Positions 30,737 to 40,009 are shown, counted from the first letter of the stretch. The stretch: 64,000 nucleotides of DNA from Noviherbaspirillum cavernae (GCF_003590875.1 NZ_QYUN01000002.1:2914001-2978000); one strand, 5' to 3'. The notes: a model not told the origin generated them from the sequence alone. Numbers and translations: made by a program.

Positions 30737-31113
30737 CAGTCCTGGTCATTCCAGGTGGCTCTGCCGTTCGAGATTCCCTGCGGTACTCGAGATGACAAGC
30801 AATGCACGCAGTGCCGCATGCGGCATTCAGGTGCCCGCTCACCGGCCGGCAGTCATCAGCCCGTTTGCAATAACACACCATTCTGTCAGATTTTCCGGAT
30901 ACGGAAGCAATGCCGCCCGGGAACGAGTCTTCGCACCGCTACCGATGAGATCCCTCGCTTGTCCTTGTCGCACGAACGACACAACACCATTTTCACTTGA
31001 CGCCGGCCAAGCTTTCCGCAAAGCGGGCGTGATATTCATTGAGTTCGCCACGACAGCCACGACGGAACCCATCAGCAAACGCACTGCTTCCAACAACAAT
31101 CTGCGGAGACAAC
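30737..31113. other. Divergent intergenic region, SulP / porin
   Basis: A 377-bp stretch without a gene. It holds the SulP and porin promoters in principle. I saw a 14-bp perfect palindrome TGCCGCATGCGGCA (30812-30825), which is within chance expectation, and a TTGACG hexamer near 30995 without a matching -10. There is no RNA gene or repeat beyond that. Confidence 0.4.
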
Positions 31114-32370
31114 ATGAGAGTAAAAATCCTCGCCTCACTGGTCGGTTCCCTGTTCGCATTGCCCGCCGCCGCGCAAACCAGCATCCAGATCTACGGCATC
31201 GTCGACGGCGGCGTCCAGATATCCGATTTCGGCGGCGGAAAGCAATACAACCTCGCCAGCGGCATCGCCGAAGGATCGCGCATCGGCTTCAGCGGCAGCG
31301 AGGATCTGGGGGGCGGGTACAAGGCAATCTTCACGCTGGAAAGCCGCTTCGAAGTCGACACCGGCGACAACAAGAACGGCTTCATCGGCAAGAATCCGGC
31401 CTTCGCATTGATGAACGGCGCGCCGCTGCCGCCCTCGGTGTCGCTTGCCATCGCCACCGCACTCGGCCAGAACAATGCCGTCGTCAACAGCAACGGCGCC
31501 TTGTTCGACCGCACGGCCCAGGTCGGACTGGTGACGCCGATCGGCGGTTTCCTGTTCGGTCGCCAATACACGCCGGCCTATGAAGTGTTCGCGATGGCCG
31601 ACACCTTCGAAACCGGCAGCGCCGGCGGCTGGGGCAGCATCGCCGGCGGCATCGGTTCGCTCTACACGCCAGGCGTGGCGATCCGCGTCAACAACGCGAT
31701 GCAGTACAGAATTGAATTACCCAGCGGTTTCGGCGCATCGCTCATGTACAGCCCGGAGAAAAACGCAACCGGCTCGCTCGGCGTGTCCGAACGCTTCCTC
31801 GCCGGCGGCGTGCGCTACAAAGCCAAAGGATTCAACGTCGGCATCGCCTACAACACCGAGGACAACGCCACCGGCAGCAAATCCCTGACCTCCACCGTCA
31901 TCGGCGGCTCGTATGGATGGGGCGACTTCAGGTTCTACGCCGGCTACATGAAGATGAAGAACGACAACCCCAGCCTCGCCACCGCGCTAGGGCCCACCAT
32001 CACCGCAGCGCTCGGCCCGGCCGGCGCGCCGCTGGTGCCCGGCACGCTGGCCACGCTCAACAGCAATGCACGGCTCGACGGCAGCACCTACACGCTCGGC
32101 ATGCATTACCGCATCGGCGCGGGCCGCCTGATGGGTGCGCTGTCCCGCACGACGGACGACATCATCGCCAACGCCAACGTCACCATGATCTCGCTCGGCT
32201 ACGACTACAACATGTCCAAGCGCACCGACCTGTATATCTTCTACGCCCACGCCAACAACCAGTCCAACGCCCAGTACGCGCTCGGCGGCGGCGGCTATGG
32301 CGGCGGCTTCACCACACAGCGCGGCGAGAATGCGAACGCATTGCAACTGGGGATGCGGCACAGGTTTTAG
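31114..32370 (+). CDS. Gram-negative general porin
   Basis: A 418-residue outer-membrane porin of the Burkholderiales 16-strand type. The signal peptide is about 1-20 (cut near AAAQTS). The mature start SIQIYGIVDGGVQISD and the following RIGFSGSEDLGGGYKAIF are hallmarks of this family, as is a C-terminus ending in Phe (LGMRHRF) for BAM assembly. The ATG at 31114 has a GGAGAC Shine-Dalgarno; the upstream in-frame ATG at 31039 is not used in relatives. A Gly-rich loop near the C-terminus (GGGGYGGGF) is an extracellular loop. Confidence 0.94.
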   Translation: MRVKILASLVGSLFALPAAAQTSIQIYGIVDGGVQISDFGGGKQYNLASGIAEGSRIGFSGSEDLGGGYKAIFTLESRFEVDTGDNKNGFIGKNPAFALMNGAPLPPSVSLAIATALGQNNAVVNSNGALFDRTAQVGLVTPIGGFLFGRQYTPAYEVFAMADTFETGSAGGWGSIAGGIGSLYTPGVAIRVNNAMQYRIELPSGFGASLMYSPEKNATGSLGVSERFLAGGVRYKAKGFNVGIAYNTEDNATGSKSLTSTVIGGSYGWGDFRFYAGYMKMKNDNPSLATALGPTITAALGPAGAPLVPGTLATLNSNARLDGSTYTLGMHYRIGAGRLMGALSRTTDDIIANANVTMISLGYDYNMSKRTDLYIFYAHANNQSNAQYALGGGGYGGGFTTQRGENANALQLGMRHRF

Positions 32371-32517
32371 TCGTGCTGGAATCAGAGGTGCAAAGGCATC
32401 CTTGAAGGCATGGCTGAGCGCGCTGCCCATGCCGAGAGAGATGAAGCAAAATGCGAAGAATGCGTGCCTCGGGCAACCGCTCGTCGAGGGAGACTCCCGG
32501 CACGCAATCCCGTCCTG

Positions 32518-33696
32518 TTATCGCGCGATGCCGCGTGGCTTGCCGAGATGCCAGAACACCACGCTGAGCATCAACACGGTCAGCACGCCGCACGCCAGCT
32601 TGAAGGCGCTCTCGAACAGCATGGGAGCGACCACGCCGGAGACCACGGCGAACACCAGCATCTGCACAAACGATTGCAGCGACGACGCGAGTCCGCGATT
32701 CTCGGGGAAGATATCGAGCGCCAGGATGGTCATGGCCGGCGTCGCCAGCGCCACGCCGAACGCATACAGTGCCAGCGGCAATACCGCCCATGGCACCGCC
32801 GCCGCGAAGAAGTAGTTGTAAGCCACGTTGAGTACAGCGGCAATCGCCATGATGAGCTGCCCCGCCAGGATCATCTTCAGCGGTGCAAAGCGCGCCGCGA
32901 AACGTGCCGCCAATGCCGAGCCGATCGTCATGCCGCTGATCATCGGAATGAACATCCAGCCGAAGGATGTCTCCGGCAGGTGCAGGATGTTCATCACGAA
33001 ATTGGCGGCCGATCCGATATACAGGCCGAATCCGCCAAACGCGATGCCCATCGCCAGCGCCAGCAACAAGAAGCGCGGATGCGACAGCACCATCCAATAG
33101 TTTTTCACGATAGTCGCCGGGTGAAACGGATGACGCGCCGTGCGCGGCAGGCTCTCCGGCAATGCGCGATAACAGACCACGAACATCAGCAATCCGAATC
33201 CGCCGAGGAACAGGAAGACCGAGCGCCATCCGAACGCCACATGCAGCCAGCCGCCCAGCACCGGCGCAATCGCCGGCGCCAGACCGAACACCATCATGAT
33301 GTAGGCCAGCACCCGCTGCGCCTCGGAACCGGAGGCGCGGTCCCGCACGATCGCACGGCTGACCACCGAGCCGCCACCGGCAGCCAGCCCCTGCACCGCT
33401 CGGCATACCAGCAGCCAGCCGAAGCTGGGTGCGAACGCCGCACCGAAAGACGCTGCGGTGTAGACCGCGAGCGACCACAGGATCACGGGACGGCGGCCGA
33501 TGGAATCGGACAAGGTGCCGTAGAACAACATCATGAATGCGAATGCAAACAGAAACACGCTCAGTGTCTGCTGCACCAATACCTGACTGACATTGAAGTC
33601 CTGTCCGATTGCATGAAACGACGGCAAATAGGTGTCGATTGCCAAGGGGCCGACCATTGTCAGGCCGGCCAGGATCACTGTTGTCAGTTTGTTCAT
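32518..33696 (-). CDS. Bcr/CflA-type multidrug efflux MFS transporter
   Basis: A 392-residue 12-helix transporter. Helix one contains GPLAIDTYLPSFHAIGQDF, the Bcr/CflA subfamily hallmark. The loop between helices 2 and 3 is GTLSDSIGRRPVIL (MFS motif A), and helix 4 has CRAVQGLAAGGGSVVSRAIVRD. These proton antiporters export bicyclomycin, chloramphenicol or other compounds. It is convergent with the porin (147 bp between stops) and separated from the Fe-S gene by a repeat-bearing intergenic region. Confidence 0.93.
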   Translation of the reverse strand: MNKLTTVILAGLTMVGPLAIDTYLPSFHAIGQDFNVSQVLVQQTLSVFLFAFAFMMLFYGTLSDSIGRRPVILWSLAVYTAASFGAAFAPSFGWLLVCRAVQGLAAGGGSVVSRAIVRDRASGSEAQRVLAYIMMVFGLAPAIAPVLGGWLHVAFGWRSVFLFLGGFGLLMFVVCYRALPESLPRTARHPFHPATIVKNYWMVLSHPRFLLLALAMGIAFGGFGLYIGSAANFVMNILHLPETSFGWMFIPMISGMTIGSALAARFAARFAPLKMILAGQLIMAIAAVLNVAYNYFFAAAVPWAVLPLALYAFGVALATPAMTILALDIFPENRGLASSLQSFVQMLVFAVVSGVVAPMLFESAFKLACGVLTVLMLSVVFWHLGKPRGIAR

Positions 33697-33891
33697 TGAT
33701 GCGATTGTTTTGGAAAGCGCGCAGGCGCGACGTGCCGGGCGCGCCGCAGGGGAATGAGGCGCATGCCGCTTGAAAAAGGAAGAGCGCTATCGTACAGGGA
33801 AACGTTGCCGAGCGTATCGGGCGTGGCGCGAGCGGGGACGCCATCTGCATGGATGGCAGTAATTCGGGCGACGATGGATTGACAGGTTCCC

Positions 33892-33906
33892 TCCCCTTCA
33901 AGGGGA
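33892..33906. repeat. REP-like hairpin, copy 1
   Basis: TCCCCTT-C-AAGGGGA, 7-bp arms with a single-base centre, flanked by GGTTCCC and AGGAAG. The same core occurs with longer arms at 39835-39855, the other side of the transporter operon. It looks like a dispersed palindromic repeat. Confidence 0.6.
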
Positions 33907-33990
33907 AGGAAGCTGCTCATGCGATTGTGGTTTTGATTTCTGACTTACTGGCAAGTCCGGCAATGGAAGGCAGGAGCGTACCTTCCGCCT

Positions 33991-34398
33991 TCAGCCTGTT
34001 CTCGCATCAGCATCAGCATCGTCACCATCTTCCACATCAAGCAAGCGTTCCTTCGTCGGCGCGATTTCGGCGACCAGATCGCGCAGACGCACCTTGTTCG
34101 GCATCGGTTCCAGCCGGTGCACCGCACCGGCTTGCGGCCGCACCAGGCAGGCATAGATCGCCTTGCCGTCGACGTGCATCATGCATTCCTTGCAGGCATT
34201 GGCGTTGATGCATGAATAGCGGAAGGCCAGCGTGTTGTCGAGATTGCTGCGCACCCAGCGCAGGCAATCCAGCAGCGACGCCGCGGCACCGACGGGGATT
34301 GCATAGATGTCAATGCGTGAAGGGCCATCGCCGCAACCGCGCTGCACTTGAAGCGTGATCACATTGTCGTGTGGTGCATCGTCTTGTGGTGGTTTCAT
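33991..34398 (-). CDS. Stand-alone 2Fe-2S protein related to the N-terminal domain of SdhB/FrdB
   Basis: A 135-residue protein. The ferredoxin-type cluster motif YSCINANACKECMMHVDGKA followed by IYACL gives Cys at positions matching the N-terminal 2Fe-2S domain of succinate dehydrogenase / fumarate reductase iron-sulfur subunits (there usually C-R-x-G-x-C-G-x-C/D). The C-terminal 4Fe-4S/3Fe-4S domain of those ~240-residue subunits is missing; instead an acidic tail (DVEDGDDADADA) ends the protein. The ATG overlaps the end of the flavoprotein gene by 4 bp, so the two form an electron-transfer pair. The role is inferred from this neighbour. Confidence 0.8.
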   Translation of the reverse strand: MKPPQDDAPHDNVITLQVQRGCGDGPSRIDIYAIPVGAAASLLDCLRWVRSNLDNTLAFRYSCINANACKECMMHVDGKAIYACLVRPQAGAVHRLEPMPNKVRLRDLVAEIAPTKERLLDVEDGDDADADARTG

Positions 34399-36153
34399 TG
34401 TTTCAGTCCAGGCGCGAATGGTGCGACAGCAATCGCCGGTGGCGGCGAATTCAGCGGCAATGAGGGCTGCGATGAGGGCTGCGATGAGGGCTGCAATGAG
34501 GACAAGCCGGTCGATGCCGCCGCCGGCAAGTCAAGCCGTGCAACCGGCTGAGTGGCGAGCACCCAGCGGCCGGCTTGCAGGGCGATCGTCTGATTGAGAG
34601 TCCAGGACGCATCCTGGGTCGGATAATCCTCGCGCTGATGCGCGCCGCGGCTTTCCTTCCGCGCCAGCGCCGCGTGCGTCACGGCTTCCGCCACCAGCAG
34701 CATGTTGCGCAAGTCGAGCGCATCGAGTCGCACCGGATCCTGCGGACCGAGGCCGCCCGGCAGCGTCGTGCCGAGCGCGGCGCGCAATGCTGCCAGTCTG
34801 GCCAATCCCTCGGTCAGCCCGGCTTCGGTGCGAAACGGCCCGACATGGTCCTGCATCACGTCCTGCAATTGCGCCAGCAGCGCGATCGGATCGGGTGCAT
34901 CGGATGACGAGCGCGGCGCTGCGGCCTGCGCGCAGGCCGAACGCCACGGCCTCGGTGATGGCGTTGCCGGACAAACGGTTCGCGCCGTTGGCTCCGCCGA
35001 CCGCTTCTCCCGCGGCGAACAAGCCGGGTATGTCGGTGGCCAGATCGGTATCGACCCGAATGCCGCCCATGTGATAGTGCGCAATCGGTGCCACCTCCAC
35101 CATGGACTGCCGCAGGTCGATGCCGTTCTCCAGCAGCTTGTCGATGATCGGTCCGAAGGCTTGCCGCAGCGTCGCCTCCGGTACGTGACGGAAACTGAGC
35201 CACGCGCCGCCGGAGGGCGAGCCGCGACCGGCTTCGACTTCCTTCAGGATCGCGTAGGTCGCGGCGTCGCGGGTGGTGGTGTACTGCGCATGCTCGGCGC
35301 GATTGCCATAGCGCTCCACGAATTCTTCGCCATTGCCGTTGAGCAGCCGGCCTCCGAGCTTGTAGCGGAACGGGTCCCACATGATCGGATCGAAACCGAC
35401 CAGGCGCGGCGCGAGATGGCCTATCGGGAAAAACTGCACGAACTCCATATCGACCAGCGTGGCTCCCGCGCGCAGCGCCAGCGCAAAACCGTCGCCGCCC
35501 ATGTTGAGCGAGGCGCTGTTGCGACGATACAGGCGGGTCAGGCCGCCGGTGGCGATGATGGTCGCGCCGGCATGAATCAGCACCGGCGCGCCGGTGGTCA
35601 GGTGCAAGGCCACCGCGCCCACCACGCTGCCGTGCTGCTGCAGCAATTCGACCACCAGCAGATCGCCGATGCGGCGAATATTCGGCTGGCGTGCGAGCTG
35701 GGTACGCAGCGTTTGGGCGACCGCCGGACCGGTATTGAGAAAGTCCACATACACGCAGCGAGGGCGGTCATGTCCGGGTGCCTGTACCTGCGTCAGCTCG
35801 CCATCCTCGCGCGCCCAGCCGACACCCCAGCTGTCGAGCAGGCGAATCGCGTCCCCCCCCTCTTCGCACAACAGGCGTGCCAGCGGTTCATTGCACAGGC
35901 CGCGACCCGCCTTCAAGGTGTCGGCATAGTGATGCCGCCAATGATCCTCCACCTGACCGCCCAGGGCTGCGGCGACTGTCATCTGCGCCATGATGGTGGC
36001 ACCGCCGCGGCCGATCAGGCTGCGATCGGCCAGCAATACCTGACTGCCGGCTTGCGCAGCGGCCAGCGCCGCGCTCATGCCGGCTCCGCCGGCACCGATC
36101 ACAAGTACATCGGTGTGCAGGTGCCGAATTGTGTTTGCTTGTACAGACATCAT
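34395..36153 (-). pseudogene. Fumarate-reductase/succinate-dehydrogenase-like flavoprotein, frameshifted
   Basis: The N-terminal ~410 residues form a clear flavoprotein: FAD loop VLVIGAGGAGMSAALAA, RGGATIMAQMTVAAALG and the family block GGANGANRLSGNAITEAVAF. The His of covalently flavinylated SdhA (SHT motif) is not visible. After GLRAGRSAAL the reading frame loses similarity. The C-terminal domain (ALLAQLQDVMQDHVGPFRTE, then ESRGAHQREDYP) continues in the next frame, implying one surplus base or two lost bases near 34895-34925. The second frame ends at 34395 and overlaps the Fe-S gene by 4 bp, so it is the genuine C-terminus. The ATG at 36153 has an AAGGA Shine-Dalgarno. This could be a real disruption or a sequencing error. 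Confidence 0.78.
34460..34501. repeat. 12-bp tandem repeat in the flavoprotein C-terminus
   Basis: The unit ATGAGGGCTGCG is repeated three times (third unit one mismatch) plus half a unit. On the coding strand it yields a Ser/Gln/Pro repeat (QPSSQPSSQPS) near the protein end. It is prone to slippage and copy-number change; the unit is a multiple of three, so frame is kept. Confidence 0.85.
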
Positions 36154-36187
36154 GTTGATTCCTTCGATCTTGTCGGCTGCCATAGAA

Positions 36188-36209
36188 GGCCGATATCAGG
36201 CCGATATCA
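36188..36209. repeat. 11-bp tandem duplication at the LivF stop
   Basis: GGCCGATATCA occurs twice head-to-tail; the second copy contains the LivF stop codon (TGA, 36207-36209). It shortens or extends the spacer to the flavoprotein gene and has no obvious function. Confidence 0.6.
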
Positions 36210-36968
36210 GGCCGCGCCCAGATACGCCTTTTGCACACCAGGGTCTTGCGCCAGCTGCTGCGCACTGCCGTGCAAGACCACATGACCATGCTGCAGCACG
36301 TAGGCACGGTCGGCCAGTTCCAGCGCGATGCGCGCATTCTGCTCGACCAGCAAAATGGTCTGCCCCTCGGCTTTCCAGCGGAACAGGACCTCATACACGG
36401 CATCCACGTAACGCGGCGACAAGCCCATCGAGGGCTCGTCGATGCAGACCATGCGTGCCCGCCGCAGCCAGGCGCGACCCAGCGCGAGCATCTGTTGTTC
36501 GCCGCCGGACAGGGTGCCGGCCGCCTGCCGACGCCGTTCCGCCAGGCGGGGGAACGCCTCGAACACAAGGGCGAGGTCGGCTGCGATTGCCTCTTTTTCA
36601 TGGCGGCGCGGATAGGCGCCCATCAGCAGGTTTTCCTGCACGGACATCTCCGCAAACACGCGCCGTCCTTCCGGCACGCTGGCCAGACCGAGGTCGATGA
36701 TGTCGGCCGGCGGCTTGCCGTGCACCGCCTGCCCGTCCAATGCAATGCGTCCGCGCGTCGGCTTGACCAGCCCGAGTACCGACTTGAGCGTGGTCGATTT
36801 GCCGGACGCGTTGCCGCCCAGTACCGCAACCACTTCGCCGGGCCGAACCCGGAGACTGACGCCGAACAAGGCTTGCACTGCGCCGTAGTGGACATCGATG
36901 GCGTCAATTTCCAGCAAGCTGGCTGGCGACGCGGGGAGTTGAGTAATGTGATCAGCCAAGATGAGCAT
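36207..36968 (-). CDS. livF: Branched-chain amino-acid-type ABC transporter ATPase LivF
   Basis: A 253-residue ATPase: Walker A GGNASGKST, Q-loop region ending in SVPEGRRVFAEMSVQENL (LivF-specific), signature LSGGEQQ, Walker B MVCIDEPS and H-loop replaced by EQNA (ILLVEQNARIAL), as is standard in LivF. It energises the HAAT-type importer with LivG. The ATG at 36968 overlaps the end of livG by 17 bp; an ATG at 36977 is also possible. Confidence 0.92.
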   Translation of the reverse strand: MLILADHITQLPASPASLLEIDAIDVHYGAVQALFGVSLRVRPGEVVAVLGGNASGKSTTLKSVLGLVKPTRGRIALDGQAVHGKPPADIIDLGLASVPEGRRVFAEMSVQENLLMGAYPRRHEKEAIAADLALVFEAFPRLAERRRQAAGTLSGGEQQMLALGRAWLRRARMVCIDEPSMGLSPRYVDAVYEVLFRWKAEGQTILLVEQNARIALELADRAYVLQHGHVVLHGSAQQLAQDPGVQKAYLGAA

Positions 36969-37818
36969 CCGTTGCATTGGGCCGCACACGCTGGCGGCCA
37001 AGATAGGCTTCAACCACTTCGGGATGGTTGAGCGCATGATCGGGACTTCCCTCTGCCAGCACCCGTCCCTGATTGAGCACGATCACGCGATCTGCCACGC
37101 GGCGCACCAGCGACAGCTTGTGTTCGATCACCAGAATGCCGAGCGCGGGCTGTTGCTGACGCAGCGCCAGCAGCAGCTCGGTCAACTCGGCCGTTTCGGT
37201 CGGGTTCATGCCGGCGGCCGGTTCATCCAGCAGCAGGAAGTCGGGTTTGCCGGCCAGCACCCGCGCGATTTCGAGGCGACGCCGATTGGCGTACGAGAGG
37301 CTGAAAGCCGGTGCCTCGCGGCGCGGCCAAAGCCGATCGCCGAAACGCTGCAAGGCTTCGCGCGCCAGCGTTTCCTGCTGTTCGACGCGCTGCCGCCAGC
37401 GCGGCAATGCAAGCAGGACACCCAGTGCTTCCTGCAACGGATTGACCAGGCCGCCATTCGGCTTGCGCAGCAGACCGGCTTGCGTTCCCAGCAGCACGCT
37501 GTCCCATATCGACAGCGCCGGAAAAACCCGCGATGTCTGGAAACTGCGGCCCAGCCCGAGCCGCGCAATGCGCTCGGGTGGCAGGCGGTCGATGCGACGC
37601 CCGCCCAGGTAAATGCGGCCGTGCGTCAGACGCTCGACGCCGCTGATCAGCTGGATCAAGGTGGATTTGCCGGCACCGTTAGGCCCGACCAATGCCAGCG
37701 TTTCGCCCGCAGCAAGGCTGAAGCTGACATCATCGACCGCCTTGACACCATCGAAATGCCGCGACACGCCTTGCAGCACCAGGCCGCTGTTGTCGCCGGA
37801 AAGTATGTTTGCAACCAT
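36952..37818 (-). CDS. livG: Branched-chain amino-acid-type ABC transporter ATPase LivG
   Basis: A 288-residue ATPase: Walker A VGPNGAGKST, the LivG-typical ARLGLGRSFQTSRVFPALSI, Walker B FLLLDEPAAGMNP and H-loop VIEHKLSLVRRVADRV. The usual LSGGQ signature is altered (FSLSYANRRRLEIARVL), which is common in LivG (LSYGQQR). The ATG at 37818 overlaps the stop of the permease gene by one base (TAATG), so translation is coupled. It pairs with LivF on the fused permease. Confidence 0.93.
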   Translation of the reverse strand: MVANILSGDNSGLVLQGVSRHFDGVKAVDDVSFSLAAGETLALVGPNGAGKSTLIQLISGVERLTHGRIYLGGRRIDRLPPERIARLGLGRSFQTSRVFPALSIWDSVLLGTQAGLLRKPNGGLVNPLQEALGVLLALPRWRQRVEQQETLAREALQRFGDRLWPRREAPAFSLSYANRRRLEIARVLAGKPDFLLLDEPAAGMNPTETAELTELLLALRQQQPALGILVIEHKLSLVRRVADRVIVLNQGRVLAEGSPDHALNHPEVVEAYLGRQRVRPNATDAHLG

Positions 37819-39698
37819 TAACGCGCTCCCAGTAAACCGTGCGGCCGCAGGCGCAACACCAGCAGCAATACCAGTCCGTAGGCGATCATGCGCCACTCGG
37901 CAAACGAGCGCAGCAATTCAGGCAGCAGGGTCAATGCGAAGCCTGCCAGCGCGGCGCCGGTCAGGTTGCCGAGCCCGCCGAGTACTGCAATGGTCAGCAA
38001 CAGGATCGAACCCTGCACCGTAAAGCTTTCGGGACTGACCACGCCTTGAACGTAGGCAAACAGAGCCCCTGCGAGGCCGGCCAGCAGGCCGGACACGGCA
38101 AAGCCCATCAAGATGTATCGCCGCACCGGCAAGCCGGCCGCATGCGCTGCGAGCCGGTCCTCGCGTATGCCGCGCCAGACCCGTCCCACGCCTGAATTGA
38201 GCAGGCGTTGCGTCACGCATAGCGCAAGTGCGACAACCAGCGCCACCAGCCAGTATTTCTGGCCGATGGTAGCCAGCCGCAGGTCGCCCAGCAAAGCCAG
38301 GCGCGGCACCGGGATGTTGACTAGCCTCATCGGCCCGCGCGTCACCGGCAGCCAGGTCATGAAGATGAGAAAGCCGATTTGTCCCACCGCCAGTGTGCCC
38401 AGCGCGGCGGTGTGTCCGCTCAATTGCAGCAGCGGCAAGGCGGTCACCACGGCCACCGCCGCCGTCAGCAGCGCGGCGACAGGAAGCACCACCTCGGTGG
38501 GCCAGCCGTAATTGCGCGCCAGCACACCCAGTGCGTAGGCGCCGACGCCGTAGAAGGCCGCATGACCGATGGACAGGATGCCAAGCGCGCCGGACACCAG
38601 CGTCACGCTCGCCACCAGCAGCGCAAACACCATGCCGTACACCACCGCCTGCAACACATAGGCACTCTGCGTCATCACCGGCAGCAGCGCCAGCACGATG
38701 CCCGCCGCCAGGAACCCCCACGGCGGCAACTCGAACGCGCGCGTCAAACCGCGCTGACTCGACGCGGAAGCCAGTATACTGGTGCTTGGCATCGCGCCGG
38801 ACGCGCCGCCGGTACCGCCCAGCGCGTCGAGCCGGCGATCGCCCAGCAGGCCGCACGGCCGGAAAACCAGAAATACCAGCAGCAGCGTGAAGGCCGCCAG
38901 ATCGCGAAAGCCCTCGCCGATATACGCGCTTGCCATGGTCTCCACCATGCCCAGTAACAGTCCGCCGAGCACTGCACCGGGAATGCTGGTCAGTCCCCCC
39001 AACAAGGCGGCGGCGAAACCCTTCAAACCGAACGGCGTCCCCATTTGCGGAAACACGCTCTTGAAGTACAGCGCCACCAGAATGCCGCTTAACGCGCCCA
39101 GCGCACCGGCCAGCCCGAACGCCAGCCGCTTGACATTGGCGGTACGCACGCCGAGTTGGGCCACGGCATCGCGGTCCTGCGCGGTGGCGCGCAAGGTGCG
39201 TCCGGTCCATGTGCGAGACAGGAACCAGGTCAGCCCCAGCGCGGCAGCGCCGCCGAAAACGAAAATCAGCAAATCGGTACTGGTGAGGTAAGCGCCGCCG
39301 AAAAAGAAAGTGACTTCGTCGAACGGCAAGGGGAAAGCCTGCCCCTCCGGCGACCAGACGATTTCCGCCAGCTGATCGATGATGATGCTGATGGCCAGCG
39401 TCGACAGCACCGGCGCGATGTAGGGTGCGTTCTCTAGCGGCCGCAACGCCACACGCTCGAGCAGCATGCCCAGCAGCGTCACCAGAGCGACGGCAGCCAG
39501 CGCCGCCACCGGCAAGGGCAGATGCAGCAGCGTGACGCCGCTGAACGCGAAGAACGCGCCGAGCATGAACAACGCGCCCTGCGCGAAATTGATGAGATTC
39601 GATACACCGAAGACGAGGCTGAAGCCAAGTGCGATCAATGCATACACCTGCCCGATGGCGAGGCCATTGAGCAGTTGACTGAAAAAGAGTTCAAGCAT
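37818..39698 (-). CDS. livHM: Fused LivH-LivM permease
   Basis: A 626-residue protein joining the two inner-membrane subunits of a HAAT-family importer. Residues 1-295 are LivH-like (LNGLAIGQVYALIALGFSLVFG, NFAQGALFMLGAFFA and a C-terminal MVETMASAYIG block). A linker of about 30 residues rich in Gly/Ser follows (GGTGGASGAMPSTSILAS), then a LivM-like half from about 330 (GALGILSIGHAAFYGVGAYALG, IREDRLAAHAAGLPVRRYIL and RPHGLLGAR at the end). Fusion forces a 1:1 ratio and can occur in Burkholderiales. It precedes livG in the same operon. Substrate: a branched-chain amino acid, amide or aromatic acid is typical; not determinable here. Confidence 0.92.
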   Translation of the reverse strand: MLELFFSQLLNGLAIGQVYALIALGFSLVFGVSNLINFAQGALFMLGAFFAFSGVTLLHLPLPVAALAAVALVTLLGMLLERVALRPLENAPYIAPVLSTLAISIIIDQLAEIVWSPEGQAFPLPFDEVTFFFGGAYLTSTDLLIFVFGGAAALGLTWFLSRTWTGRTLRATAQDRDAVAQLGVRTANVKRLAFGLAGALGALSGILVALYFKSVFPQMGTPFGLKGFAAALLGGLTSIPGAVLGGLLLGMVETMASAYIGEGFRDLAAFTLLLVFLVFRPCGLLGDRRLDALGGTGGASGAMPSTSILASASSQRGLTRAFELPPWGFLAAGIVLALLPVMTQSAYVLQAVVYGMVFALLVASVTLVSGALGILSIGHAAFYGVGAYALGVLARNYGWPTEVVLPVAALLTAAVAVVTALPLLQLSGHTAALGTLAVGQIGFLIFMTWLPVTRGPMRLVNIPVPRLALLGDLRLATIGQKYWLVALVVALALCVTQRLLNSGVGRVWRGIREDRLAAHAAGLPVRRYILMGFAVSGLLAGLAGALFAYVQGVVSPESFTVQGSILLLTIAVLGGLGNLTGAALAGFALTLLPELLRSFAEWRMIAYGLVLLLVLRLRPHGLLGAR

Positions 39699-40009
39699 GG
39701 GTACACCGGGGAAACAAGCTCACGCCGCGCACGGACGCGACGCGAGAGGGATGGAAATTGATGCAGGAATATCCGCGGAAAATTCAGGCTTGCTCAGGCA
39801 TCAGCAGTTCAGACGACGCCGGATTTACACGTCCCCTTCCCCTTCAAGGGGAAGGTTGGGATGGGGATGGGTTTTACGCTGCTGCCTTGCCCTTCCTCTC
39901 CTGTGAAGAGAGCGGGCATGAGAATGCTGCGTCGCCTGAGCTGTTGGCTGCCATGTAAATTCATCCAGGAACATGCGCCAAACAACACCGCGCATGTTCC
40001 CTGCTCAAA
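39699..40009. other. Intergenic region in the transporter operon
   Basis: A 311-bp stretch without a gene between the binding-protein and permease genes, transcribed leftward. It contains the REP-like hairpin at 39835-39855 followed by the G-rich stretch GGTTGGGATGGGGATGGG. This may act to lower expression of the permease relative to the binding protein. Confidence 0.5.
39835..39855. repeat. REP-like hairpin, copy 2
   Basis: CCTTCCCCTT-C-AAGGGGAAGG, perfect 10-bp arms with a single-base centre, followed by TTGGGATGGGGATGGG. It shares the core TCCCCTTCAAGGGGA with 33892-33906. It is located between the periplasmic-binding-protein gene and the permease gene, where a hairpin can partially terminate or protect the 3' end of the abundant first message. 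Confidence 0.7.

Noticed and set aside
30812..30825. 14-bp palindrome TGCCGCATGCGGCA in the SulP/porin gap
   Set aside because: About four such palindromes are expected by chance; no second copy or promoter element adjoins it.
34895..34925. Programmed ribosomal frameshift in the flavoprotein gene
   Set aside because: No slippery heptamer, homopolymer or obvious stimulatory hairpin at the junction; disruption or sequence error is simpler.
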